Assembly: GCA_019914945.1 (NCBI GenBank)
Contig: CM034100.1
Span: 10,551,096 to 10,615,095, forward strand
Source of the DNA: Typha latifolia
Lineage: Eukaryota > Streptophyta > Magnoliopsida > Poales > Typhaceae
DNA: 64,000 nucleotides
Direction: 5' to 3'
The position numbers and the translations under genes were made by a program. Each line of letters begins with the position of its first letter. Positions within the stretch are counted from its first letter, which is position 1. This document shows positions 1 through 12,054 of this stretch, one piece after another. The notes below the pieces were generated by a model. It saw only the letters and a program-made list of their open reading frames with translations. It made no database searches and was not told the origin of the DNA.

Positions 1-2557
1 TCACAAAACAACTGATACATGAGTGCTATAAATTCTAATATATACTATACAAATCATCATTCGATACAATAAGGGACAAATATAACAAACAACGATACAA
101 CTCAATATCTGGTTAAACTATCTTCTATGCCGTCTCGCATCAATAGCTCACCTCATCATCACTCTAAAATATCTTCTCAAGATATCTCAGGTCGCTATCA
201 CGTACCACAAATCTAAGGGTTAGAAAAGAAATAAAGAGAGTCATGAGCAAAAGGCTCAGTGAATAGACCTTACCCCAAATTAGTGATGCCAAACAGAGAG
301 TAAATCATATACTGGATAATATGAATCAGAAAAAGTATCATGCCATGAACGAGTATATGAATGTATCATCAATAATATATAAATAAAAAGTAGATAACAT
401 GTCATAACTGATAAAAGTATATATATAATCCTCGACCATGAGTAAACAAATCTCCGTATCAAACTATCATCATAACTCTCTCTCAAATATGACACATGAT
501 GCATGCCGACCATGACCATGTTATGATATCAAATGCAATCATATATGATGAATATTGACCACTCGATAATCAGGTAATCAAATGATAATGAAATCATATG
601 CATTTCTCAACATCATAATCATCACCGACATCTCAGTATAATATCGACGTACTAGACCACTGTGCACAGTCAATACCTGGTACCCGGTCTCAACATCATA
701 TCCAAAGCCTCAGAGCATACTCCGCCACCAGCAAGAGTATCTCTAATATGACCATACCCGGCCACCCGCTAGGTATCAACATCAATCCAGACCGGACACC
801 CACATAGTTGATAGAAATCTCGTGAGGATAACTCGCCACATATGCCCTAGCGAACGGCATGTGTCCGAATGTCTGCTGCGCACACAGACTAACGACCTCA
901 GACATAAGGCCAACAGGATCGCGACTATGTCGAGCGATCAATCATCTCCAGGCACGCCCTAACCCTCGTGCCCACTCGGGTATCCTCACGCTTTCTATCA
1001 ACTATTCTATCAATCACATTTCATGCTTTCCTTCTAAATGACAAATCATATGCATATATCCAGTACGATAACAAGTCAATGCATAACAGGAATTTAGGTG
1101 AAATAGGAATCAAGAGAAAATGATGCAATGTAGTCTCTAACTGTATCGTCAACACATGCATACTCATGCTAATCTATTACATGCATACTCGTGGTAATCT
1201 ATTACATGCATACTCATGCTACAGATCAACTCGGTAAACAATCATAACAGTAGAGTCATCTCTAATCATCTCTATATATATCACCATTGTACTCATATTC
1301 TAAATCAGTATAATCGAATGCATGATAAAATATGCTCAACTATAATCATATCTAGATAAAATCATATAATCATGCTAGAGGCCAAAACATGCATATACAC
1401 AAATATATAATATAACCTAATTTGAGAATGACATCTAAGGGATAAGACTACTCACCGTCTAATTAGAAGATACAAATCACGCATCTCTCACGTCTGTCAG
1501 GTAACCAAGTGACACTCATCGCTAGCAAGGTCCACGGGGTCTCAAATAAGGGGGTTCGGGATCTGAAATATTTAAGTAGTATGATGTTAGTCGTTTATCT
1601 AATTAGAATTAATTCAGTTAAAATATAAAGGTTTATTTGATTTAGAATCACTTTTCTTTATTTTTGATTACATAACTAGGTCTATTATATAGATACGATT
1701 CAAATATTATAATTCTTTATTATTATAAAAAGTTAGTTATAATATAAGGAGAAGAGGCATGTTTCCTTTTATATAAGAGTATTTCTAAATATATAATTAT
1801 AAAATAAAATAAAAGGCTAAATAAGTATATAGGTGGTCTAATTTTAATTAATTTTATAATTCATACACTATCTTGATTAATTAGGAACAACGCAGTCTTT
1901 ACTCAATAAAATAATAAATAAATAACTAAATAAACTTAGTATTTTATTTGTTGCAGAATAATCATAAAATTAATAGAAATACTTAAAATATATATGATGA
2001 GGGTATTAGAATATAAATCTAATAATTATAATTTACAAATCTATCTATTAATCTAATAGATATGTAAATAAATAAATAAATATAAGTATTACCTATATTT
2101 ATACCTAATTAATCATTAATTATAAAAATTATCATTAATAAAATTATATTGAAGGATATATAATATTATTAAAATAGTTAATGTCTAAATAATCTATTTG
2201 CATTAATTAAGAAGAAAAATATCTAAATAAATAACATAAATAAACTAATTAATTAATAAATTAATTACATCTGCTATCAGTGCTGGGCTCAGCCCAGCAC
2301 TGTCTGCTATAGTGCTAGGGCGAGCCCAACACTGTGCAGAAGGACACAGAAGGAGCTGAGGAAGAAGGACAAAAAGAAAGAAAGAAAGAAAGAAAGAAAG
2401 AAGAAGAAGAAGAAGAAGAAGAAGAGAAGAGGAAGAGAAGAAAGAGAGGAGGTGAGGGAGGAGGTTGCGGACCCGAGCCGGCAGGGAGGGCACCTGCCGC
2501 TACTGGCCAGCTAGCGGCCGGCGCCGGCAGCTCGGCTCCGACGATCCCAACCTTGGG

Positions 2558-2601
<44 letters not shown>

Positions 2602-2800
2602 GGAAAGAGAGGGGGATTTAGAGATCTCACCGGCGGCGGCGGCGGCTCCAGGGAAGGTGCCGGTATAGATAGAGAGAGTAGAGTGAGAGGGTGGTAGAGA
2701 GAGAAAGAGAGAGAGAGAGAGATTTAAAGAGAGAGAGAGAAGGTAGTGGAGGAGGAGTAGTGGCGGCGCCGGGGCCCACCGCGGCCAGCTGGCCGTAGCC
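1..2800 (-). mobile_element. Family A (Tekay-like) LTR, truncated at both ends, subfamily A2
   Basis: Read on the minus strand this resembles the family A LTR at 16,222-19,070: GA/TC-rich tracts near the LTR start (here 2,384-2,760), palindromic GCTGGGC/GCCCAGC motifs (2,280-2,332), the imperfect hairpin region (about 715-830), and the sequence around 240-310 that matches 18,550-18,650. The last 250 bases match the relic near 52,300-52,570 better than the other family A LTRs, so this is a distinct subfamily. The LTR start (TGTAATAACC in other copies) is missing near 2,800 and the other end lies off the window. Short reading frames inside it are not genes. Confidence 0.8.
2384..2760. repeat. 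GAA and GA microsatellite tracts inside the family A LTR
   Basis: A GAAA/GAA-rich tract (2,384-2,460) is followed by GA dinucleotide tracts (about 2,567-2,610 and 2,690-2,750) separated by GC-rich sequence. The same arrangement occurs at the matching place in the LTRs at 16,378-16,760 and 38,170-38,560, so it is part of the LTR and not a chance microsatellite. The Lys/Glu- and Ser/Leu-rich reading frames across it are artefacts. Confidence 0.85.
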
Positions 2801-2926
2801 TATGAACAAGGAAGTTGATCGCATTCGAACGTAATGAAAGACAATTCTGAATCATCTTTGTCTATGAACAAGGAAGCTGATCGAGTGCGTTCGAACATGC
2901 TAAATACATTCTCTGTATTTGCAGAC
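2801..2926 (-). mobile_element. Fragment of the family D 3' LTR, left of the family C insertion
   Basis: A short LTR piece with TTCGAA motifs and an 'ATACATTCTCTGTATTTGC' segment shared with many family B and D LTRs here. It continues at 6,246 on the other side of the family C insertion. It also holds a partial tandem duplication: a segment starting TATGAACAAGGAAG occurs at 2,801 and again at 2,862. Confidence 0.6.
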
Positions 2927-4130
2927 TGATACGATCTTTGCTCTGATACCACTCTTGATATGATCTCCTCTCGGGCCAAGGTTCAATCTATCCCATTTTT
3001 TAGATCTGGACAGGATATAACCTAGAACTTTGGAAAAGGATCTCGTAAGATAAATCTATTGGATCTATGTGAAACTTTGATATTTGTAGCTCTGGAAAAG
3101 AGCTTTCCAACAAATCTGGTTTCAGAAAAATCGGATGGTGGGATCTCGAGATATCGTTCGAGAAGTAGATGAACATTAGGGAGTCACGAGTCTGCCATTG
3201 TACTGGAATAGTTGTACTGGAATATAGGACGACTACCTTGAACAGGTATAAATATAAAGAATTAACTAAGATTGAAAATGATAGAGGAAGAAAGATTCTG
3301 ATTTGATTGATCCCCTGGTATCAATCTAGTTCTTCATTCATTCATTGAATGATAAATGACTACAAGCGAAGGAGATACACGGTTTAAATAATGGAAGATC
3401 CAATATTTCACAATTGTATCTAGAATAACTAGAAAAGTGGAAACAAGACCAGATATAATTTGATCGTTATGAGCCAATCCAAAATCGTTGTAGACCGAAC
3501 CTATTATGAGTTCCCAACCATGGGAGTCCGTCTATGGATCTGTGGATGGAGGCACGAGATCCTAGATAATGATGGATGGTAGTGGACTGGCGATAATAGG
3601 GTGCCATCGGTGAGTAAGTGGAGATGGAAGGATTATGGATAATGGAAAGGGTTATGGCAAGGTGATAGATAGATTGGACGAAAGGGGAGGAGTGGGCCGC
3701 CCCCAAGGGACAAGGGTGAGTGGTCAGTCGAGGGAGGTTAGAAATGGCAGCGCTAGGGAACGAGAGAACGAGAGAGAAGAAGATGAAGGAGACTAGGGCA
3801 AAACTCAATTCATTCAATAATGACTCAGTTGCCATCCACATCTTTAGAGGCTAATCAAACAATTCAAAAATGGCAATTATTAAGCCTAGAAACAGTGGAC
3901 TTTTTTCGATCGCGTTTGAATGCGCTCGATCGCGTCCGAACGCACATTTTGCGTTCTCTATATTTGTGAATCTAATGCAGGCGTTGACAAACACATTCGA
4001 ATGCACCCCACCTGCGTTCGAACGCAACATACATAATTGTTTTTTGAAATAAACACTAAAACAAGAATGAAAGACACCGCTAAAGTGTATCCATGCTCGG
4101 GACGATATCGGTAAAGTCCTAATCGTATCA
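2927..4130 (-). repeat. 3' LTR of the short family C element, with a primer-binding-site tail
   Basis: The LTR core runs from 2,956 to 4,130, with inverted ends TGATATGATC and AATCGTATCA. A further 29-bp tail at 2,927-2,955 contains a copy of the initiator-Met primer-binding site (reverse strand GCTCTGATACCA, 2,940-2,951) and finishes with a second LTR terminus (TGATACGATC). The target duplication lies outside this tail, so the tail is part of the LTR. Confidence 0.75.
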
Positions 4131-5150
4131 ATCCACAACACTTAAGGTGACTCCAGTCAAACTTGCTGTGTTCGGTGGGTCATCCTTAGTTGAGCTTGGA
4201 TACTTGTACTCCTATTGGCCCAAGATGATATTCGGGTCCATCTATAATGAGTCCACTTGGTCTCGGGTGGTCGAACCAATTGACTCAATGTCAGTTCAAC
4301 TATAGAAATCTGGAGCATCCAATTGCGCTTGAGAGATCAAGTTAGATGTAGTTGGTGGATCTCGATTAGGTCCACCTAATGACTCGAGTTAGGTTCAACA
4401 AACCGAAGTGACTGTTGGTTGTGCTCATAATCGTTCTGTCCACTCCATGTATTAGGATCCAAGTCAAATGTGTGCTGGTATAAGCAAACTTGACTTAAGT
4501 CAAGTAGAGGTTTTCTGATCAGGTCCCTTATTTGATTTAATTGAGTCCCCAAGTCCAGAGATGACTCACACTTGATTTGACCCCTTTGGCTCTTAGGTCC
4601 AACCTAGGTCATGTCTAGCAATTCAACCTGGTCAAGCCCAACCATGTAGCCATCTTGAAATTCTAACCACGTAGGGTTTTCAAAAAAATTTGAAATCCCT
4701 AATATTTCTCCCATAATTCCCTCTCCATCAGCCGTTGCCTTGGCACGTGGCAGCCATAGCTGACTAGTGACCATCTCCGGTAGTTGCTTTGGCAGGGTTT
4801 CTGGCGGTGTGGCGGCCTTGAAGGAAACTGCTGCCTTGAAGCTAGACTCTTCGTCATTTATGCGGGGATCAGGAAGGGTGTGGCCAGCCTTTCATAGTTT
4901 GTCGGCAAGGTCTCTGATGCAAGGGAAGATGTGGAGGTTCCGAGGGCTGCTACAATGGTTGAGGATCCCATTATAGCCTATGGCGGTTCGTTGTGACTGA
5001 CCATGGGTCAAGGTGTAGAAGCTCGATCTTGATAGATAGCCGAACTCTCCCCTATTTTTATGGGTAAAAGGGAGGCCATCGAGGATGTTGGGTATGCTGC
5101 GGAGGGCTCCTCTTGATGCCTTGTGATTACTATGCTAGTTGAAGAAGGTT
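4131..5150 (-). other. Non-pol internal region of the short family C element
   Basis: About 1 kb between the 3' LTR and the gag remnant. I see no RT, integrase or protease motif on either strand and no clear polypurine tract next to the LTR at 4,131. The region is moderately GC-rich around 4,740-5,140 with only short reading frames. It could be captured host DNA or a heavily rearranged leader. I cannot identify its source. Confidence 0.5.
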
Positions 5151-5154
5151 TCGG

Positions 5155-5402
5155 TCACGTTCGTATTTCCCACATCATCTCCATCATCATCCGAATATTG
5201 ATGGCCATTTGCTTGAAAAGAGACCCAATTATGGCTTGAATGCTAAGCTCTTCCATATTCAGATTTGGTATGGCGGTTTCGTGGGTGGAAGTTCCCGTAA
5301 CCGTTTCCCCCTCCTCTATTGGGGAAATCCCATCTTCCTCATTTTGCCATGCAGCCATAGCTCTGGTGGCTGTCATCGGAAGCGCGTGTCCGAGAAATAG
5401 TG
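5155..5402 (-). pseudogene. gag N-terminal remnant of the family C element
   Basis: The minus strand has an open frame (5,415-5,155) reading MTATRAMAAW, an acidic stretch, then a methionine-rich helix (QMAINIRMMMEMMWEIR). The same arrangement occurs in the gag fragment at 27,490-27,756, which identifies it as the start of the family C/D gag. It lies directly downstream of the primer-binding site, as expected. The frame ends after about 80 residues, before the conserved gag core, so it cannot make a capsid protein. Confidence 0.65.
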
Positions 5403-5414
5403 GCTCTGATACCA
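5403..5414 (-). other. Primer-binding site (initiator-Met tRNA) of the short family C element
   Basis: Reverse-strand TGGTATCAGAGC complements the 3' end of plant initiator-methionine tRNA. It lies four bases inside the 5' LTR edge at 5,419. Confidence 0.85.
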
Positions 5415-5418
5415 CTCT

Positions 5419-6245
5419 TGATATGATCTCCCCTTGGGCTAAGGTTCGATTTATACTATTTTTTAGATCTAGATAGGATCTAACATGGAACTTTAGAAAA
5501 GGATCCTATAAGATGAAGCCATTAGATAACTTTGATATGTTGTAGCCTTGGAAAAGAGATTTCCAACAAATCTAGTTTGAAGAAAATCAGATGGTGGGAT
5601 CTCGAGATATCGTCCAACAAGCAAACAAATGTCAGGCAGTCCGTCTATGGATCCGTGGATAGAGGCACAAGATCCTAGATGATGATGGATGGTGGTGGAC
5701 TAGTGAAAATGGGGTGGCACCAATGAGTAAGTGGAGATGGAAGGATTATGGATGATGGAAAGGGTTAGGGCAAGGTGATATATAGATTGGAAGAAGGGGG
5801 AGAAATGGGCCACACCTAAGGGACTAGGGTGAGTGGCCAGTCGAGGGAGGTTAGAAGCGGCGACGCCGATGAATGAGAGAACAAGAGAGAAGAAGATGAA
5901 GGAGACTAGGGCAAAAGTCAATTCATTCATTAATGATTCCTTGGTTGCCATCCACACCTTTAGAGGCTAACCAAACAATTCAAAAATGGCAATTATTAAC
6001 TCTAGAAACAATGGATTTTCGCAGATCACATTCGAACACGCTCGATCGCATTTAAAAGCACATTTTGCATTCTCTATATTTGCGAACCTAATGCAGGCAT
6101 TAACAAACGCATTTGAAGACACTGCATCTATGTTCGAACGCGACATACATAATGTTTTTTGAGATAAACACTAAAACAAGAATAAAAGACACCCCTTAAG
6201 CGTATCCATGCTCGGGACAACATCAGTGAAGTCTGAATCGTATCA
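5419..6245 (-). repeat. 5' LTR of the short family C element
   Basis: 827-bp minus-strand LTR with ends TGATATGATC and AATCGTATCA. It matches the 3' LTR at 2,956-4,130 but has lost several hundred bases around 5,630, where 'caggcagtcc' jumps to sequence found at 3,520 in the partner. Confidence 0.8.
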
Positions 6246-6425
6246 CAAACATATATAGGCATTTGTTCGGGGGCGTTCGAATGCAATATCGAACATGCTA
6301 AATATGTTCTCTGTATTTGCGAACGTATGCAAGCATTTGAATACGACCATGAGAAAAAAATTTATTCTAGAAAGAAAACAAAAGAAACTCAGCTCGAGAT
6401 AATTAGGTCTAATCCTAGTCATATA
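6246..6425 (-). mobile_element. Family D 3' LTR start fragment
   Basis: Contains GCGTTCGAATGC-type motifs and a 'TCTCGAGC' segment shared with the start of family C LTRs. It borders the polypurine tract and chromodomain region of the pol fragment that follows, so it is that element's 3' LTR. The exact LTR edge (about 6,423) is degraded. Confidence 0.6.
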
Positions 6426-6429
6426 AATT

Positions 6430-8341
6430 CACCATGCTTCCTCCACCTTGTCCTCAAGGTGTAAAATCAGGGAAATGACCAATGATGTCTGAATCATTCT
6501 CCTATGTAGACTTGTCGAACGGCTTGCCAAGCCACTCCACCAAGATCTCTATCTATAGTTGTCCTGCTCATCATCTCCTACACCCAGTCAGTACACAAAT
6601 TGACTCTAGAACTCTCATCTCTTCAATTTGCTATGGTATATTCGACTCGACCATTTGGTCGACACGTACTCGATCACGCAGCAAGGACATGTGGAATATA
6701 GAATGCACTCGCGATCTCTTAGGAAGCTCCAATCTATATGCAATCGGGCCAACTCACTCCAATTCACGAAAGGGCCCAAAGTAGCGATGCACCAACTTTT
6801 GATTGCGCATCAGTCTCAGCATCACTAGCCGATAACGTTGAACACCCACGAACACAAGATCTCCAATTGTGAACTCCAACTCGTAGTGTCGGTAGTTGTA
6901 GATTTAATTCGTGTAGTTTTGTGTTGATGCCATGTGAGTCTTACGCCTCCGTAAGGTCGCATCTCGATCCATCAACTCTAGATCGGCCTCCGTCCGCACC
7001 GTTGTTGCCTCTGGGTCATATGTCCGTGAGGAGGGTGGGGGTCTGCCGTAGACTACTTCAAAGGGTGTCATCCCTATGCTGGTGTGAAACATAGTGTTGT
7101 ATGACCACTCTGCCCAAGGAAGGTAATCGCGCCATCTCCCCGAACACTCTCTAACAAAGCACCACAAATATTGCTCAATGCCTCGGTTAACCACCTCGGC
7201 CTGGCCATTCGTCTAAGGGATGGTAAGCTGAACTAAAGTTTAATTGGGTCCCCTGAAGTGTGAAGTACTCCATCCAGAAGTCGCTAATGAAGACTCGATC
7301 ATGGTCGAACACGATCGAGTGCGGCATGTCGTGAAGCTTGGCCACGTAGTGCACGAACATCTCTACAACTGCCTTCGCCGAATATGGGTGCGGTAGGGCT
7401 GAGAAGTGAGGATATTTACTTAGCCTGGGTACCACGATGAAGATGACAGAATACTCTCTCACTGGAGGTAGCCCTTCAATGAACTCTATGGAGATATCCT
7501 CTCAAATGCGCTCCGTAACAGGCAAAGGCTATAGTAGTCAAGCCAACCTGAAGGAACCAGTCTTTGCCCGCTAACAAATATCATAATCCCACAAGAGTCT
7601 CTTTAGCTCCTTCATTCCAGCCCATGTACAACTCTTGTAGAGCCTCTTATAGGTCCTCAAGAGGCCCTCGTGTCCCGCCTCCGGTGTTGAATGGAAGAAA
7701 TCAATGAGTCGCCTCTACAAGACATCATCACCGGGTACTCAGATGCGCCCTTGATCGAATAGTAGTCCTCCCCTACTCTCGAGCTCAGGGTGACTCATGG
7801 GGTCACTCAAGCTCGTGTATCGACCTGGACACCTCCTGATCCGCGGCGCTTGCAAGCCTCAAATCAGCAAGAAAGGGAAATATGGGTGTTGAATAAGCCG
7901 CAAGCTTAGAGGGTGGGCTACTGTGAGAGTGTATACGCCGCCCTATTTTCCGTCCCATTCTTGTACTACAACTCGTAATCGTATCCTAGCAGTTTGGTGA
8001 CCCATCTCTATTGCGCCGAAGTCTGAACCTACTGCCCTATGAAGAATGGCAAATTCCGCTGGTCTCCATTTGGTCATCACATGAAGGATAGCGAGTATCT
8101 CTCGTGCATATGTAGAAACCTGTTGCGACCTCTCTAATAAAGCCCTGTTGAGAAAAACAATAGGTCACTCGGACTGCATAAGAACAGCCCTAATACCTGA
8201 CCTAGATGCATCGCACTCAATCACAAATGGCTTTGTGAAATTGGGTAGCGCCAACACCGATACAGTCGCCAAAGCGGTCTTCAGCTCCTCAAATGCTTTT
8301 GTCTCAGTCCACTGGAAGGTGTCCTTCGTTAGCAATGAAGA
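6430..8341 (-). pseudogene. Family D pol fragment: RNase H, integrase and chromodomain end
   Basis: The minus strand, read from 8,341 down, carries an RNase H segment (ECDASRSGIRAV near 8,210), a zinc-binding integrase N-terminal region (7,500-7,800), and the integrase core: VFDHDRVFISDFW and LNFSSAYHP near 7,210-7,320, then VNRGIEQYL and YNTMFHTSIGMTPFEVVYG in 7,050-7,194. The chromodomain end and polypurine tract (reverse of CCACCTTGTCCTCAAGGTG) lie at 6,430-6,620. The first integrase Asp region reads FDHD where relatives have SDRD, and several stops and frameshifts break the frame. The RT half resumes at 19,532 after a family B insertion. Codon choice differs from family B although the proteins align. 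Confidence 0.8.
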
Positions 8342-8346
8342 GAGGG
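8342..8346. repeat. Left 5-bp target-site duplication GAGGG
   Basis: GAGGG directly precedes the family B LTR start TGATACATTTAG at 8,347 and is repeated at 19,527-19,531 after the LTR end CTATCA. The family D reading frame joins across it. Confidence 0.9.
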
Positions 8347-8602
8347 TGATACATTTAGTCAGGGTCTTTTCTTATTGCATTAGTTATTTATTTTCATTAA
8401 AATAAAATTTCTGTAGGTCGCGTTCGAATGCCCTTGCGAATGCATGCATTAGGTTCACAAAAATAGAGAACACAAAATGTGCGATTGAACGCGGTTGGGC
8501 ATTCGAACGCGTCACCACCACCATTAGCAATATATCATGTTTTTGTCCTAGTTGCAGTTTGAATCTGCGAAGGGCGTAAGTACGAAAAACGTAGACCATT
8601 AT
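8347..8602 (+). repeat. 5' LTR remnant of B1 with a large internal deletion
   Basis: The first 165 bases are a normal family B LTR start with GCGTTCGAATGC motifs. The sequence then jumps at about 8,511 to the CACCACCACCAT segment near the LTR end and stops at 8,602, directly against RT codons. Confidence 0.8.
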
Positions 8603-10705
8603 TCGGGTGATGCCTTTTGGTCTCACCAATTCTCCAGCTACTTTTTAAGAACTCATGATTTCGGCCTCTATTGCGAATGTATGTTTTGGTAATTTTTGAC
8701 GACATTTTGGTGTATAGTAGGACTAAATTAGATCATTGGCGGCATTTGGAGGATGTGCTAAATTTGTTGAAGCAGAACTAGTTGAAGGTCAAGAAGTTCA
8801 AGTGCCTATGGGGAGTACCACAAGTGGAGTATTTAGGCCACAACATCTCAACGGAAGGTGTAGCGGTGGATCCTCAAAAGATAGCATGCATGACCGCTTG
8901 GCCAATTCCTACTACCACCATAGTATTGCGAGGATTTTTGGGGCTGACCGGATATTATCGCCACTTCATTGCCGGGTATGGTAAGATCCTCTCACTTCTT
9001 TGTTGAAGGAGGACTCTTTTAGATGGACGGATGAAGCAACTACCGCCTTTGAAAAACTGAAAACAGCAATGACGACGGCGGCCGTTTTACCGCTACTGGA
9101 CTTCACCAAAGAGTTCATTGTGGAATGTAATGCGTCAGGAGTTGGCATAGGAGCTATAATAATGCAAGGAGGACGTCCCATTGCCTTTCTTAGCAAAGCT
9201 TTATCACAAAAATCTCAGCAATTATCGACTTATGAGAGAGAGAGAGAGATGTTAGCAATTCTACATGCAGTGACAAAGTGGAGGCCTTATTTGATCGGTA
9301 GGCGATTCATTATTCGAACCGATCAATGGAACCTTCCATACTTTATGGGAGAACGAATACACACTCCGACACATAGCAGAAATGGGTCACAAAGTGGAGG
9401 CCATCCAGAGTTGGAGAATCGAGGCGGTTTCCTGCTGGACCGCGGATACATTCGGGTGCCCACAAATAATGGATTGCGGCAGAAATTGTTGGAGCACTTC
9501 CACCAAAATCTAGAGGCTGGTCATTAGAGTGTCTTGAGGACTTATAGGAGAATATCATAGAGTTGCACATGGCCAATATTGAGACGGGATGTGAGGGGAT
9601 TTTTTCGTGCTTGTGAATTCTAACAAAGAGTTAAGACAACCACAGTGAAACCGGCCGGATTACTTTAGCCTTTACCTATACCAGACCGTGTTTGGGAAGA
9701 CATTTTAATGGATTTCATAGAGGGTCTTCTGCTGGTACGTTATTATTTCGTTTTCTTTGTGGTGGTTGACAAATTGAGCAAATATGCGCACTCTTTGGCA
9801 TTGCCACATCCATTTTCAGCCAAATCAGTGGCTGAATTTTTCGTTAGAGATGTTGCTTGGTTACATGGCATGGCACGCATGATTGTCTCGGATCATGATC
9901 ATGTTTTTGTGAGCAACTTTTGAACAGAGTTTTTTAGATAACAGGAGACTCAATTCAACTTTAGTTCGGCCTACCATCCATAAACGGATGACCAAACTAA
10001 GGTGGTCAATCGAGGCATTAAGCAGTACTTGAGGTGATTTGATGGAGAGATGTCGAGACGATGATTGGAGTTCTTATAGTGGGCGGAGTGGTCTTACAAC
10101 ACCGCCTACCATAGTAGCATTGACATGACTCCAATTGAGGTGGTGTATGGACGCACGGCTCCAATATTACAGGCTTAGCTTTGATGGTTAGAGATGCCAT
10201 ATTGAGGAGGTTGCGTGCCCATCTTAAACTTGCTTAAAATCGCATGAAGCAAGTTTATGATCGTAGCCATTGGGAGAAGGAGTTCGACATCGGCAGTTGG
10301 GTGTTTGTGAGGGTGCAACCGTATCGACATGTGACCTTCCGTCCGATGTGAAACCAGAAGCTAGCACATTGCTAATTCGGTCCGTTTCGGGTGTTAGAGC
10401 ATATTGGTTTGATTGCATATTGTTTGGAGCTGCCAAAGGGGTCGAGAGTGCATCCTGTCTTCCATGTTTCTTTACTAAGGGAGCGGATTGGAGATCATGA
10501 GGTCATTTTATCAGTTCTACCGGAGCCATTGGAGGAGACAAAGATCATAGAGCCAGTTCGTGTACTTGCTAGGTGCCGACGACAACATGGTACTAGATTA
10601 GAGATGGAGATTTTAGTTGAGTGGCTTGGCAAGCTATCCGATGAGGCTACATGGGAGTTGGAGACTGATATTTTGGAGCTTTCCCCTGACATTTCACCTT
10701 GAGGA
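8603..10705 (+). pseudogene. B1 pol fragment: RT C-terminus, RNase H, integrase, chromodomain
   Basis: The order is MPFGLTN (8,609) and the RT thumb/connection 'YLGHNIS' and '[20 protein letters not shown]' (8,930-8,990), then RNase H (9,000-9,330; [31 protein letters not shown]). The integrase zinc region (9,460-9,650) is followed by MDFIEGL (9,708) and VSDHDHVFVSNF (9,880-9,920), then SSAYHP, and the chain continues in shifted frames to 10,200. The GPY-like part and a chromodomain-like tail (EMEILVEWLGKLSDEATWE, 10,600-10,660) are in an open frame at 10,391-10,702. The RT active-site segment is disrupted near 8,695, and stops occur throughout, so no enzyme can be made. It ends just before the polypurine tract at 10,707. 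Confidence 0.85.
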
Positions 10706-10706
10706 C

Positions 10707-10719
10707 AAGGTGGGGGAAG
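10707..10719 (+). other. Polypurine tract of B1
   Basis: AAGGTGGGGGAAG, 10 bases before the 3' LTR start TGATACATTTAG at 10,730. The same tract precedes the family B LTRs at 34,326 and 42,483. Confidence 0.8.
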
Positions 10720-10729
10720 CGTGGCGGGC

Positions 10730-10911
10730 TGATACATTTAGTTAGGGTCATTTTTTATTGCATTAGTTGTTTATTTTTATTAAAATAAAATTCATGTAAG
10801 TCGTGTTCGAACACGAAAAGGATCGCGTTCGAACACCCTTGTAGACAGCTGCATTAGGTTCGCAAAAACAGAGAACGCAAAATGTGCGTTCAAACGCGGT
10901 CAAGCGTGTTC
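10730..10911 (+). repeat. B1 3' LTR, left part
   Basis: Family B LTR start with GCGTTCGAACAC-type motifs. It stops at a TTAGGGTTA direct repeat (10,912-10,929) that joins it to family A LTR sequence. About 150-200 bp of family B LTR are missing before it resumes at 19,071. Confidence 0.8.
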
Positions 10912-11876
10912 TTAGGGTTATTAGGGTTATGTACATATATTCTTACGTAATTATTTGTAATAACTTAATTCTTATTTTCTTAATTATCATGGAGAATAAT
11001 AGGTAGATAATTATGATTTAAATACACTATTAGATAACATAATTATGATTAATAAATAGCAAAACAATTATATAAATGAAGAGTACATAATTACAACAAG
11101 AAACTATCTTTTTATCGAGTTAATTTTAATTAATAGAAAACTTGACATATTTGTTATAAATAATTTCAGCTCCCGACCCCCCTGTTCAAGACCCCGTGGA
11201 CTTAACTATCGAGGTTTGATCGTTATCGTAGCAACGTGAACAAGTGGTTATTTCGTATTTGTAGTGGTGGTGAGTAGTCTTATCCTTTAGACGCCTTTCT
11301 CAAATTAGGTTATATTATATATTTATGTACATGCATGTTTTGGCTTCTAGCATGATTATATTATTTTATCTAGAGATGATTATAGTCGAGCATATTTTAT
11401 CATGCATTCGATTATGCTGATTTGGGATATGAGTACATTGGTTATATATATAGAGATGATTAGAGATGATTCTACTATTATAATTGTATACCAAGTTGAT
11501 ATGTAGTATGAGTATGCATGTAATAGATTAGCATGAGTATGCATGTGTTGACGATACAGTTGGAGACTACATTGCATCATTGTCTTATATTTTAGCAGGT
11601 GACTTTGTACTTGTATAATTATGCATATACCTCTATTGTGTATATGTAGTTGTGAAAAGCTCTTGATGATGTGTTGTGGCCTGTGTGGGGCCTAGGTAGG
11701 GTTATCTGTATGATGTTGACAGTTAGACTTGAGTTATTCTCGGTCTAGATATTATGGATAAAATTATGATGTTGCTATAGGTTTATTTGATTGTTAGTAT
11801 CCAACCAAATTGTCTGGTGCTACGCACGTGTCATATGGGCTCGTGCTATGCACGTGTTTAGGGTTTGGGTGTCACA
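10912..11876 (+). repeat. 5' LTR of the family A element, 5'-truncated and internally deleted
   Basis: Matches the 3' LTR (16,222-19,070) from about its position 870 to its end GGTGTCACA. The first 870 bp, including the TC tracts, are gone. A further 1,044 bp (17,758-18,801 of the 3' LTR) are replaced by two bases at 11,581. The end is followed by the primer-binding site. Confidence 0.9.
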
Positions 11877-11884
11877 TTTTAGAG

Positions 11885-11896
11885 TGGTATCAGAGC
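11885..11896 (+). other. Primer-binding site (initiator-Met tRNA) of the family A element
   Basis: TGGTATCAGAGC, eight bases after the LTR end GTCACA. It complements the 3' end of plant initiator-methionine tRNA. Confidence 0.9.
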
Positions 11897-12054
11897 TTAG
11901 GTTTGTTAAGTATCCAGCATATGATCAAGAGCTTTTGTACATTATCACCTTGAGTCTAGGAAAATGCTGCGGTCTTAGGGTTACGCAAGAGATAAATTTT
12001 GGAATTTTACTTGATCACTAATTAGTTGATGAATTTGATCATTTCTACAGAAAA

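Larger units (their letters stand above)
2927..6245 (-). mobile_element. Short family C LTR retrotransposon with two LTRs and a near-perfect target duplication
   Basis: Two minus-strand family C LTRs (2,927-4,130 and 5,419-6,245) flank about 1.3 kb of internal DNA. The element starts and ends with TGATACGATC and AATCGTATCA. Flanking bases are CAGAC (2,922-2,926) and CAAAC (6,246-6,250), a 5-bp target duplication with one mismatch, and the host LTR sequence reads across the site. The internal part keeps a primer-binding site and the N-terminal part of gag at the 5' side, but the remaining 1 kb does not encode pol. It is either a large internal replacement or a non-autonomous derivative depending on a related autonomous element. 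Confidence 0.75.

Noticed and set aside
10912..10929. TTAGGGTTATTAGGGTTA as an interstitial telomere repeat
   Set aside because: Only two units. It is explained by a junction between family B and family A LTRs that share TTAGGGTTA. The plant telomere unit is TTTAGGG.
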